Source of the DNA: Tricholoma matsutake
Lineage: Eukaryota; Basidiomycota; Agaricomycetes; Agaricales; Tricholomataceae
Length of the DNA: 64,000 nucleotides
Assembly (NCBI GenBank): GCA_026075535.2
Contig: AP026541.1
Location: 3,100,001 to 3,164,000, forward strand
Direction: 5' to 3'
The notes under the pieces were generated by a model. That model ran no database searches. It was not told the origin of the DNA and worked only from the letters and a program-made list of their open reading frames with translations. A program made the position numbers and the translations under genes. Shown here in pieces: positions 12,420-22,432 of this stretch. How positions within the stretch are numbered: the first letter of the stretch is position 1; the number at the start of each line of letters is the position of its first letter.

Positions 12420-12689
12420 GCTGAGTCGCCATTAGGTTTGTGAGCATTGAATCTGGCTGCTGTGACCATGTTGTCACATCCAGAAGTTCTTGCTTCGAGC
12501 AACTTAATGGCAGCTTCCACAGTCAAGTTTTTCCTATTGTAAATTCATTAGCACCTGGAATACTATGGTTTAAATAACTCTGTGGGAAGGGATTTTTTGA
12601 TAATGTCCTGTTAAGAAACTTCAGCAGAAGTCTGTTGAAATGTCACCCATTTCACGTGATCAAGTTGGTTCTGAATGAGATCTACCTTA

Positions 12690-13075
12690 CCAGTGGACCA
12701 ACAAGAAGGACGCTATCAGACAAATAGCAAAGCATGAAAGACGCCACACCCGGCTATGCCGTGCCAAAGAGGCCACTGCTTCCCCTCGAAGAAGACATGC
12801 CCATCACGTTGCATTCTCTGATAACGACCCGATTCCATACAGTGGGGTGGATATGCACCATCACATAAGTGACTCCAAAATTTTTCGGCATCATCTTTTG
12901 GGTTTTGTTTACTTTGTTTACTTTTGCAGCTCACATTGCTGGGACTCCACAGAACTCCAAGGATCACCTTATCTCTCGGTTCCTTGGCCAGGAGTACGAT
13001 GGTGATGAAGTAGAATACACTGACGAAGACCGTCGTACGGTTCGCTACCCAACCTGGTAACACATTACACTACAT
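12690..13075 (+). pseudogene. Remnant of a CACTA/Plavaka-like transposon protein
   Basis: Translation of 12692-12890 gives QWTNKKDAIRQIAKHERRH and onward, and a second frame from about 12910 gives TFAAHIAG, KDHLISRFLGQEYDGDE and EYTDEDRRTVR. The phrase KDHL-RFLG-EYDGDE-FTDEDR is one I know from the C-terminal part of Plavaka-type (CACTA-related) proteins of Agaricomycetes, so the call rests on remembered family motifs. It is short, frameshifted and directly abuts MITE copy A. An in-frame TAA closes it at about 13060. Function is not expected. Confidence 0.45.
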
Positions 13076-13108
13076 GTCACGATTACAAATGACGATGTTG
13101 AAACCCCG

Positions 13109-13848
13109 ATGACGATGTCGAATTCACATCCTCACGTCCGACGTGCCCTCTCCGCAAGGCAAGAGAAGAAATTGGTTGACTATCTGGACGAAAGGTTTCT
13201 AGAACTTACGCGAGGCTACAAAAAGCGGTTAGTATACCTTAAACCTTTCCCCTGAAATGTCTGAGCAACTTCAACGCACTATACTTATGATCGACTTGTT
13301 ATAGCTCAGAACCAACAACTCACCTCCCAACGCTCTCTCATTACCTTGAATCTGCCCGTCAAATCCTATCTCTCATACTACAAATCCCACCCATCGATCC
13401 CTCCACCTCCCTTCGGATTGCTTATCTCCTCCGCCTCACGAACGATGTCCTGAGTTCAATCACCGGATATCCTCCCGATGCACATATATTACCTCGAGTC
13501 CTGGATTGGCTTGACGACTTGGACCAAGCCTGGCTGGCTGTCCTACAAGCACAAGTCTGGGACCCGAGTACAGGGGGAGTAGACCTGGTCATTGATGCAG
13601 CCGATGCTAGTGCGGGTGTCAAGTCATCCCCGCTGACACAGACGGAGAGTACGAGGTTGAAGAGCTTAATAGTGGGAGGTGAGGCGAGTTTGGAGGAGTG
13701 GTTGGAGAAAGGCAATTCGGATGAGCCAGGTGAAGATGAGTTGGAGACTAGGTTGAGGAAGCTCGGTTTGCAGGCTGATTTCGACGACCTGTTTGCGAGG
13801 ACACTGGATTTTCTTGGAAGCTTGGGAGGTACGATGGTTGTGGAGTGA
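13109..13848 (+). CDS. Conserved hypothetical protein (about 220 aa), one intron
   Basis: Proposed start ATG 13109 (MTMSNSHPHV). Exon 1 reads on to RGYKKR; an intron at 13228-13304 (GTTAGT...TATAG, 77 bp) keeps frame and joins to SEPTTHLPTL; exon 2 runs to the stop at 13848. The protein is soluble, helical and leucine-rich (SARQILSLIL, RIAYLLRLTNDVL, VLDWLDDLDQAW), with an acidic C-terminal third and no signal peptide or membrane segment. Codon use and CpG content match the host genes next door rather than the repeats. I recall similar unnamed proteins in other basidiomycetes but cannot give a function. The start is the first ATG in frame; another in-frame ATG two codons later is possible. 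Confidence 0.72.
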
Positions 13849-14062
13849 TTCTATGATAGGATAAGAGGCTTTCTGATTCGGTAGCACGTAAAATATCAAT
13901 GTTCGACGAAGCATAAAGCAGGGGCATATTGAATTCCAAGATCTGGAAAATATCAAGCTTCGAGGACTGTGTGCTACTACCGCTTTCTTTGTGTTCTCCG
14001 ACTGTCAGCTATAGTGAAGAAACGAAAACAAGTCAACTTTCAGCCATAATAAAGCAAAAATA

Positions 14063-14359
14063 TCACGGACCTCTCGACTTGGCTTTCTTCGGCGCACCCT
14101 TCCCTCTCTTCTTCCGGTCCTCAATATCCTGCTTTCTCTGCTCCTCATCTTCATCTACAAGCTCCAGCTCTGGATATTTCCGTGCAATTTGTGAGAGATT
14201 GATGACAGGAGGGTAGTATTTGACCATAGATGGGCCGCGTAGTCGTGTCCTTAGGTATTTGGCGCCAGTACGGATACTTTTGGGGTTATATGTTGTTTGG
14301 AAGATTGAACAACGCAAACGAGTCAGTTGTGCGAGACGAGATGGAATTACGGCTGTCAT
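14063..14359 (-). CDS. RSM27: Mitochondrial small ribosomal subunit protein mS33 (Rsm27 family)
   Basis: Component of the mitochondrial ribosome small subunit. The protein from MTAVIPSRLAQL (98 aa) contains the family signature: NPKSIRTGAKYLRTRLRGPS followed by MVKYYPP, then a basic C-terminus (KKRGKGAPKKAKS). Length fits the family (about 90-110 aa). Upstream in-frame methionines would add up to 32 residues, but the family normally begins just before the SRLAQL helix, so I chose 14359. It is transcribed away from SUV3, another mitochondrial gene, with about 113 bp between the two starts. No intron is needed. Confidence 0.88.
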   Translation of the reverse strand: MTAVIPSRLAQLTRLRCSIFQTTYNPKSIRTGAKYLRTRLRGPSMVKYYPPVINLSQIARKYPELELVDEDEEQRKQDIEDRKKRGKGAPKKAKSRGP

Positions 14360-14472
14360 TGCGATAGGGTGAAAGGGTTGGAATGTAGGATACATCGACA
14401 AACAAAATTTTTTGAGTTGAACCACGCTCCTGGGCGGAATGACAACAGGACTCAACGACTAAAACTCAATTA
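14360..14472. promoter_or_regulatory. Shared divergent promoter of RSM27 and SUV3
   Basis: Only 113 bp separates the two proposed start codons, so both genes must use overlapping upstream regions. No TATA box or named site was recognised. If RSM27 starts at an upstream ATG the gap would be only about 17 bp, which argues for the downstream start. Confidence 0.6.
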
Positions 14473-16858
14473 ATGCAGCGCTTGTCTACGTCTGTATACG
14501 TTCGCTGCAGAACCTCAATTTTTCGGTCTTCCAACCCAGATCAATGGTTAAACAGTACTGGACTAGTACCCATTTTTCGACGACATAGAGGCGGGGGTTA
14601 TACCAGAAAGCGAGTGCCACAGAAATGGACACCTCCGGACAAGAAGGAGGAGACAATCTACCGACCAAAAATTGACCCCGATAACATACCAGCCTGGGTT
14701 GAAGATGACGTTGTGCGGTGGGCGAAATTTCGGGACCTCCCTGCGCGTCTACAGTCCTTCGGGATCCCATCTGGCGATGTCGACCCTCTCCTTCGTAAGT
14801 TCGCTCAAGAAGTCCGCCGCGGTCGTCTTTCTTCCCCCGAAGCGGTCGATAAATACGGTCTCATCCGATTTGTCCAAAAACTCTCCAAAGATCGTTACCT
14901 TTCCGAAATGGACGTGATATATACCACTATGTTCTTCACATGGGCTTCAGACCCCTTGCGTCGATCTACATTAGAGATGATCGTATCTCCGGACACCGTC
15001 TCTTCAATCCAACGCCTCGCGCAGGCGGCCGATCGAAAGTACCCAGGAGAAGAGTACTCGGCTGCTCGCAAACTGAATCGGAAGGTTATTATGCACGTTG
15101 GGCCTACGAATAGTGGGAAGACCTATCATGCGCTAAGAGCACTAGCTGCTGCTCCATCCGGAGTCTACGCAGGTCCCTTGCGGCTGTTGGCGCACGAGAT
15201 TTGGGAGCGGTTGAATCTGGGTCAGATCGTGCCACTGGGAGTAGAGGACGAGGGTCACACGGCGACGTACCCAGCCACGCCTGTTCCAGATGTTGATTCT
15301 GCACTCGACTTGCAAGAAACTCCCCCCGAGGTCCGGAAGCTGGGGAACCCTAAATATGCGAGAGTATGCAATATGATCACGGGCGAGGAGCACAGGATTG
15401 TGTCTCCTGATGCCTCGCTGTTGAGTTGTACGGTAGAGATGGTATCCTTTCATCGGATGCATGATGTCGCTGTTATCGACGAGATTCAAATGATCGCGGA
15501 CGAGCAGCGAGGGAGTGGCTGGTCGAATGCTGTGCTCGGTGTCTGTGCGAAGGAGTTGCATTTGTGCGGGGAGGAGACAGCAGTTCCCCTGATAGAGGCC
15601 CTGCTCAAAGATACCGGCGACGAGCTTATCGTGACACGGTATAAACGACTTACGCCGTTGGTCGTGGAGAAGCAGAGCTTGGATGGGGATTTCAGCCGAG
15701 TGCAGAAGGGAGATTGCATCGTGACATTTCGTCGGTCCTCCATCTTTTCTATCAAACGCCAGGTCGAAGAACAGACGGGGATGCGATGTGTTGTCGTGTA
15801 TGGGAGACTTCCTCCCGAAATTCGCAGTCAGCAAGCAGCATTGTTCAACGACCCCAATAGTGGATTCGATGTCATGGTTGCTAGTGACTCGATTGGTATG
15901 GGTCTGAATCTGTACGTGCATCTTTGTTTCTCAACATCAGGCTCACTCCTACTTCTGTAGCAAAATCAAACGTGTTGTATTCGAAGCGGTCAAGAAATGG
16001 GACGGTGGAATGGAACGCGCACTCTCGACGTCCCAAGTCAAACAAATTGCAGGTCGAGCCGGTCGCTATGGTCTACACGGAGATCAAGCACCCGGCGGAT
16101 CGGTAACAACATTAAATGCGGCTGACCTGCCTTTCATCCGGCGCACAATAGATCTTCCTAATGAGCCCTTGCAATTTGCACGCCTCGGACACAACGCAGA
16201 GTCCTTCGTCGGCGTCGCGAACGCCCTGCCTCCCGGATCATCTACCGCAACTATCTATAAAGCTCACATATATATCTCCCGTCTGCAGCCGATGTATCGA
16301 TTCTCCATACCAGGCGACGCCGAATTCTCCACCATGTGCGAGTTCATCGACACGCGCGGGCGAGGACTGACTATGCGTGACCGTCAATTACTACTCATGG
16401 CACCCGTTCCATGGCGCGACAAGGCGTGTGTCGAAATTATAGGGAATATCATCCGAATGTACACCAACCAGATGAGCGTCAACCTTATGGAATGCTTGGG
16501 GAAAACGAATTATCTTAAAACGCTCACAGCCATCGAGGAGAAGATAGCGGCTGGTCATCCCCCACACGGCAAAGGATCAACACTGGAGAAGCTAGAAACG
16601 TTTCATAAGGTGCTGGTGTTTTATATGTGGATGAGCTACCGGAATCCGGTGTCGTTTCACCGCCATGAGGAGACACTAGATATAAAGACGCGGGTGGAGA
16701 AGGCATTGGACTGGACGCTGGAGGGAATGTCGAAAAATGTCCCGGCAGAGCAGATTCGGATGACATGGGAGAATACCAGAGCAAAGACAGACCTCGGGGA
16801 GATCGCGTACGCATCGAAACAAGAGGCAAAAGCATTATGGGCGGCTATTCCGCGATAA
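14473..16858 (+). CDS. SUV3: Mitochondrial ATP-dependent RNA helicase SUV3
   Basis: ATP-dependent RNA helicase of the mitochondrial degradosome. ATG 14473; one intron at 15912-15960 (GTACGT...TGTAG, 49 bp, phase 2) restores the frame, giving about 778 residues, close to fungal homologues. The basic N-terminus (MQRLSTSVYVRCRTSIFRSS) fits a mitochondrial presequence. Walker A GPTNSGKT at residues 210-217; motif II DEIQ at 336-339, which is specific to the SUV3 group; CIVTFRR, the VVVYGRLPPE segment and SDSIGMGLNL in RecA domain 2; motif VI QIAGRAGRYG just after the intron; SUV3 C-terminal region after that. No breaks. It shares a promoter region with mitoribosomal RSM27. Confidence 0.97.
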
Positions 16859-17176
16859 TCTAGATTCTAGGCTATATATGGGTAATACGATAGGACGCAT
16901 TGTTCTCGAATCTTATTGTTCCTCGTGAAATCGAGTCCGAGGAGCAGATTCAGAAGGATTCAGGTCGGAAGGCTATTGAGCGGTTGTTTGGCGCTATTTG
17001 ACAGTTTTCTTCGCGGCGGCTTATAACCTTCAGGCAGTTCAAAACCTTTCTTCCTTCAAACCAACCAACCCCGCTGTGCAGGAAACTTTCAACATTTTTG
17101 GGCAGGCTACCATACAATTTCTGAATCATATATACGACTTGCAAGCTACATTCTTTCAAAAGCGCATCCGTCAATC

Positions 17177-17650
17177 ATGTTCATCCCGAATTTCTTTACC
17201 ATCGCCACTGCCATCTTCTCCATCTTCACGCTTTCGAATGCCCAACCCACCAAAGCAAACCCCGCCATTACAGAACCTCGTAGCCTCCTAGGGCGACAAT
17301 ACCGAGACGTCCGTGTCCGCCATTCCTTCACAGCCGACAAGCTACCACTACGCCGATTCGATGTCGTAGTTGAAAGCGCTGAACACATCACTCGCTCAGG
17401 TAGATTCCATGCCATTCAGCGCAAACGCGCTGAACAACTCCCTGACCATGGTGAAAACCTTTTATCGAACCAGTCTCTCGGCCCTCCTCCTACAGTGCAG
17501 AATCCGATTCCCATACCACTCTCCTCTTCGACTCAACCCAACCCTAATCCGTCGGTCACATCGCTTGTATCTGCGCCGCGGCGTCGCGTGCGTCACGATG
17601 TCAAACGTTTGAAAGACCAGAAAACCGGAAAGAAAGCGGTCAAGGCATAG
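17177..17650 (+). CDS. Small secreted protein, no recognised family (157 aa)
   Basis: Starts MFIPNFFTIATAIFSIFTLSNA, a clear signal peptide with probable cleavage after NA at about residue 22. The mature part is about 135 residues, basic, without cysteines, with a Pro/Asn/Ser-rich middle (PIPIPLSSSTQPNPNPS) and a very basic tail. Dibasic pairs (RR, KR) could be Kex2 sites, hinting at a processed secreted peptide, but repeats typical of pheromone-like precursors are absent. Single exon. No function can be assigned. The region 16859-17176 between SUV3 and this gene shows nothing recognisable apart from its presumed promoter. Confidence 0.55.
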   Translation: MFIPNFFTIATAIFSIFTLSNAQPTKANPAITEPRSLLGRQYRDVRVRHSFTADKLPLRRFDVVVESAEHITRSGRFHAIQRKRAEQLPDHGENLLSNQSLGPPPTVQNPIPIPLSSSTQPNPNPSVTSLVSAPRRRVRHDVKRLKDQKTGKKAVKA

Positions 17651-17918
17651 TCATGTCCCGGTGACACCTATTTGCCCTTTAAGAACATTCAATCCGTTCG
17701 GATTCTTTCATAGGCGGTTTCGCTTATTTTAGTTTTCACTTTCTTGGGATCAGTCACCCGAATGAAGAACCGGATTCTTTTTAATGGCTCAGAACGTGAC
17801 TTGAACTATTACTGTAACATTACTATCCCGCTTCTTATACATAAGACTGTCCTTGAATCTTGCTCGTGTATTTTACACGTAAACTCGTTCAACGACGGTT
17901 CAGCGTTGCAGCATTCAA

Positions 17919-19819
17919 CAAGTTCTATGGTAGAGGGTGTGACGAGATTGATCCGTGTGACATCTCGCGTTGCTGACAAGACTTCCACGCGGGCAAAACC
18001 ATTTCGGATTGTACAACAGCGTATGCCCATCCGTCAGCATTTCGTCTCGAAACTCAGGATTTTTCAGAGTTTAAATGCAGAAAAATGCCTTTATAAGAGG
18101 AGAGGAGAAGTGGAACATGGAACAGTATACTGCTTCGAATAGAATACTTAGAATAAATTCGACCGCAGCCTAATTTGTAGTGCCTAATATACACCAGGGA
18201 TAATGGCATACGGCACCTTTTTTGCCCAAACTTCCCACTCTTCTCCAAACTGCGACTTCAACACTTCATCCTCCGTGGCTGTCCTGATTGCTATCCTCAA
18301 CAGTCCAAAAACGCTCATAGCGATCACGGTAAGTAGCGCGAGCCTCCCAACAATGTGGTTCCAAACCTCCGACTCCATCACCCACGACCCTCGCGCGACG
18401 TGATGTAGCATTATCCCCGCGAACGAAATGAACAACGCGCTATACGAGGGGTGCCTCACAATCCCGTACGGGCCAGTGGTAACGAGTCTGTGATGTGAGC
18501 GGACGGAGAGCTCGAATGTGAAATGGGCGCCGAGTGCGCGATAGCAATAAATCCGGAGGAACCCGCCCAGAAAGGTTATAAGTGCACCGATCGCTGACAG
18601 CGGGGAAAGTTGCATCCTTGCCGCAGAGGTGGGGTTGAGAAAAAAGACAGAAAGTGCATCTTCAGGGTCTGAGAAGAAAGCTATGGACTGGAATTTAGAT
18701 CCTTCGGTGGTAGTCAAGTTAAAGATGATTATTGCGATTATTTCGATGAATCCAAGCATCATGAAGCTATACTGTTGGGAGAGCATTTGTAAATTCCACA
18801 TTCGATCTCCCAAGAGCATACGATAATTACCTTCGTGAGAGGTATAACGTGCGTAACTCGGAAACGACCCTCCGTTTTCACAGCGATCGACTCGTTCTCT
18901 TTCGTTGCAGGAACGCGAGGAGGTGTTAGGGTGTTGTGAAAACCGATGATGGCTGCGAGGAGGAATGGTATTTTGGCCAGCGACATTTGAGTTCAAAATG
19001 CTATTCAGTGCACAGTTGTTGGGAATAGAAGTTGATAAAATCAAGTGAGTTGAAGTCGACCTTATATACTCTACATACCGTAGGTCCGTAACATACGAGA
19101 TCAAGAACTGTATATCCCGATACACAAGTAACTTAGGACCTGAGTAATGGCCGGGCTCCCAAGTGCCGGATTGACACCTAGCATTCAAGACGGCACTCCC
19201 TAAAATTTCACGCTTGAGTCGTGGTTAAAACGTTAACTTGCCAGAGTTACGGACAAATGAGGAAGCTATTCAAAACCTCCCTCTCATATTAGCAACAAGT
19301 GAGTCAGTAAGGTTGGTTACCTACCAGAAGAGCTTATCCTTCTGTATTCTTGAGTCCATAATTCGAGCGAAACCAACCTAATTGGCAACAACGCTAGATC
19401 GAGCCGTAGCGGATTGGGAGCCTCCCTCCCCGCCGGATCAATGTGCTAATGCGTGAGATTGATACCAGCTGATACCGCTAATAGCTCTTAGCCGCTATGG
19501 CAATCTGGAGTGAGTTGCTCGATTTTCAAGCCCCGAGCTCAGTACCTGGCAGGACCCCGTGTACATCCGGCTATAAGGGACTGATATGCGACACTAATGA
19601 CCGTCTCGAATCATACGAAAGGCAAAAATACATGCAAGAATGCCAATAATCAGTATGTATTTCATAGGATCAACAAATTGTATCAGTATGTGGTATGTAC
19701 GAGTCTGGTGATTGCCTAATGCGAGCTTCAAAAGTTCTAGAGCATGTTATACATTTGGTATCGGTTGCAACGAAAGATGCTATGGACGTCACTACAAAGG
19801 AGATTTCGAGGCATGGCTT
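17919..19819. repeat. Left arm of a ~1.9-kb inverted duplication (ICMT gene copy 1)
   Basis: The reverse complement matches 28911-30812 along its length. From about 18020 to 19450 I see no differences, on either strand. Nearer the inner end (19450-19819) there are substitutions and small indels, for example GACGTCC against GATGTGC and an 8-base segment absent here. At the outer end similarity runs through ACCATAGAACTTGT, which in the right arm is interrupted by MITE copy B at the TA. The spacer between the arms is about 9 kb. Confidence 0.95.
18184..18986 (-). CDS. STE14: Isoprenylcysteine O-methyltransferase, copy 1
   Basis: Methylates the C-terminal prenylcysteine of Ras-type GTPases and farnesylated pheromones at the ER membrane. 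Start at 18986 (MSLAKIPFLLAAIIGFHNTL); a 59-bp intron at 18772-18830 (GTAATT...AACAG) joins LTK to YSFMMLGF, giving about 247 residues. Several hydrophobic segments are followed by the catalytic signature LVTTGPYGIVRHPSY and the C-terminal EEWEVWAKKVPYAIIPGVY, hallmarks of the ICMT/PEMT fold. A longer intron-less reading from an upstream ATG exists but lacks family similarity in its N-terminus. The coding part is the same as copy 2 at 29748-30550. Basidiomycetes often carry several ICMT paralogues; which copy is expressed cannot be told here. Confidence 0.9.
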
Positions 19820-20100
19820 CAAGCATCAGGAAAAAAGGTGATAGCAATGTAGAGCTATGTAGCCTATGTAGTAATTATAGCCCGGTAGTCTTCCCCCAAA
19901 AATATAGTTCACTGTAGCTGTGTGCCAATGATTTATAGTACTATCAAACAGTACAATGACTACATTGGGCACTGCAATAGATACATAGCCAACATACGCT
20001 CAATGGAACACTATTGTGGCGATGTCCTTCACAACATCAGGAGTCGATGGTTCACCTACCCAAGCATCAACAGATATGTTATGTCGCATGCACAGTTAAC

Positions 20101-20929
20101 TAGTGTTTGAAGGTCCAGTCTGGTCCAGTTTTTGACTTCCAAATGGGGCAACCGGCAACCGCAACTGGTCTAGGACCAACCCAGATATTGGAGGACCACA
20201 ACTGGACCCTTTAGGACCAGTCCTAATCAGTCCATGGACTGAAAAAAGACTGGTTTGGACCAGTCTTTTGTCATAAAATTTATTGTGCCAAATAACCCAT
20301 ATGTATCTCAACAAATATAACCATTACCTCAGATACATTATATTCATGGATAGAGATTGTAATACTCTGTATACTGATCCAACATTTAAGCAATTCCATC
20401 AAGATTTGACTGAGATATGGCCAAAACCGAAAGGACATGCATTCAAGTTGTGGTTTTTAGTTTGTAATTTGTAGTTTGTAGTCACACTCATTTGGGTTGT
20501 TATATGAATAAAATCACATGGTAAAGATAATTAGGTGTGTTGTTATGATGTCATATAGCTGTACAAAAAAAATTATAGCTCAGGTAATTAGCAATGCAAT
20601 CAAAGTTGTTCTGATACAACAAAATACTCATACAAACATGTTTTTGGTCATATCTCAACCAATTCTTGACTGTTTTTGGTGATCCAGGGACAAAAAATGA
20701 AGTAAGTATGTGTGGGAGTAAGGTCCAACATACATTGAGATGAAAGACCAGCTGCAACTGGTTTAAACTGGTTTTTCATCGGTCCTACTATATCTTTCAA
20801 AACGAAAGACCAGCAACTGGACTGAAAAAGACTGGTCCATAAATAGACCACTGGTCCAGTCCTAATTGGTCCAGTTCAATTCAGTTTCAGTCTTTTTTTT
20901 GGTCCTACAGACTGGACCTTTAAACACTA
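20101..20929. mobile_element. hAT-type MITE (829 bp) with 8-bp target duplication
   Basis: Terminal inverted repeats TAGTGTTTGAAGGTCCAGTC and, reversed, TAGTGTTTAAAGGTCCAGTC. It is flanked by a perfect 8-bp duplication CAGTTAAC (20093-20100 and 20930-20937), diagnostic of hAT-like integration. The subterminal 200 bp at each end carry many copies of GGACCAGT / ACTGGTCC and AAGACTGG, the kind of repeated site that hAT transposases bind. The middle (20300-20720) has no coding frame of note, so it is non-autonomous. Confidence 0.92.
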
Positions 20930-20937
20930 CAGTTAAC

Positions 20938-21948
20938 CCACATCACCCTCCTATACAATCTGGATGAGAAACTATGCCTTCAACTGCCTACATCTCATGA
21001 CTAGAATTTGACACTGCCTTTATGTACATCTTCCATCCCTCAACAAATCCACAAATTTACATTAGTTTCAGATTTGCTATATGTTCTTACTCCTCCAATG
21101 TGATCCACTGATTCTATCAACTGCTCTCTATGGATGAAACTTACTGCATCACTTGCAACTCACTTTGATGTAACTGCCCAAACAATTTGTCAGCTCATCC
21201 CAAAGGATTCTCAATTTATTCAGTATGGCCGGGTATACCAGCTTGAAGGTGGAGATGTTATGAATGCTTGTGAGCTTAACCCACCCCAATCTGATAGCTG
21301 TGACATGTCATTTGTCTGGGTATGTGTTGATGTATCTGATATGGTACACATTGACATATTTCTATTTTAGTATCAGCTTTTGGTTGATAAATTTGCTCAT
21401 CAATGACGCTGAATGTCTGAGTTTGAACTGCATGACTTCTTATCATCTGCATTCCTGAGTCACAAAATGACTGAGTCCAGCCCCAAATGCTTGTCTATGC
21501 ACTTATCAAGTCAGTTAAACTAATCGACCCCACTGCAGATGGGATCAAATAGTATGAAGACTTTGGATCCATGGAATTCATCAACCTCAACCAGGTGAAA
21601 TGTGTCATTGGATGGATCATGAGAAATATACTGTATATGAAATTCATACCTTAAGTGTTTGGAACATTGCAGCTGGAAATTCATCCCAAATTCATCCACC
21701 CTTAATTCAGCCATATATGTTATGAAATCTGGGTTTCCCAAACTAAACAAATGAAAAACATGCCCTGCCAGGTCCACAGGGTTAGTTTGTACTCCTTCAC
21801 TTTCAAGCCTAGTTCCAAGTGCCTTCAAGGGTGCTCTGGCATTGAAAAAAAAAACCCGGGGTTGATTTTTTTGGTAAGGCCAATTCTGCTGGACTAACTA
21901 ACTTACCTAATCAGGAACACTTATATATATAGTAATATGACCTCATCA
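20938..21948. other. Gene-free stretch with repeat fragments
   Basis: No intact gene. 21541-21720, read on the minus strand, resembles the GGATGAATTTGGGATGAAT subterminal repeats of the 3.9-6.9 kb element. 21785-21815 carries the phrase TACTCCTTCACTTTCAAGCC found again at 28755-28930. GCTGGACTAACTAAC near 21888 recurs near 28693. Part of this stretch is probably the 3' tail of the older element described next. Confidence 0.45.
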
Positions 21949-22432
21949 TCATTGGTGCTTCCCTCCGTGTCCTCGCCTGGATGCCTCACAAGTGATGCAC
22001 ACCCAATTCTGTGGCTCTAGCTCAAGTTCTACACATTGTAGATGATACTGGACATATAAAGGGAGTCAGAAAATTCATCAGCGCTCATAATACGCTGTAC
22101 TTACCCACTGAGTCTCGCAACCAGCTTGTTTGCACTCGAGTACCCCATTCAATGAACTGTCAAGGACTTGCCCGCATAAACACCCATTCAGTGCATCTGC
22201 AAGTTTGTGTGGAACCCTTTTGCACTTTGACCCAGGAATTTCAATTTCCATTGCCGCCGCCACCTGTATGTGATTTGCATTGTTCACGCTGCCTTCATTT
22301 GCACCGCTACTTTCACTCGGTTGGTTGTTCTGTTGAACATAGTAAGTATATCTCCACTGATAAAGCTAATGACAGGACTCATACTGTCATTGATTGACAG
22401 TTCCAAATATCATACAATTGGAACAGCTTCTA
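21949..22432 (-). pseudogene. 3' end of an older copy of the 5.9-kb element's gene (PHD-like exons)
   Basis: On the minus strand, LADALNGCLCGQVLDS and ECKQAGCETQW are followed by a GTAAGT...GTAG intron and then LELEPQNWVCITCEASRRG to a TGA at 21949. This is the same Cys/His finger, with the same intron position, as the C-terminus of the plus-strand gene ending at 28134 (GCETEW, intron, APRNWTCPSCK). The upstream part of this older gene continues on the far side of the 5.9-kb insertion at 28345. Broken by the insertion and by stops. Confidence 0.75.

Larger units (their letters stand above)
7014..12689. mobile_element. TA-flanked MITE copy A, split by Copia-A
   Basis: Left part 7014-7184 and right part 12420-12689 join into a MITE of about 436 bp. 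The terminal inverted repeats are about 50 bp, starting TAAGGTAGATCTCATTCAG on both ends and ending near GTGACATT. Flanking TA on both sides fits a Tc1/mariner-type target. The interior matches MITE copy B (30811-31238) along its whole length, including ATTAGGTTTG and GTGACCATG. Copia-A lies inside with a GCTGA duplication, so the MITE is older than the copia insertion. No transposase is encoded. Confidence 0.85.

Noticed and set aside
15142..15921. 259-codon open frame on the minus strand
   Set aside because: It lies wholly antisense to the conserved SUV3 helicase domain and shows no family motif; a by-product of GC-rich codon use.
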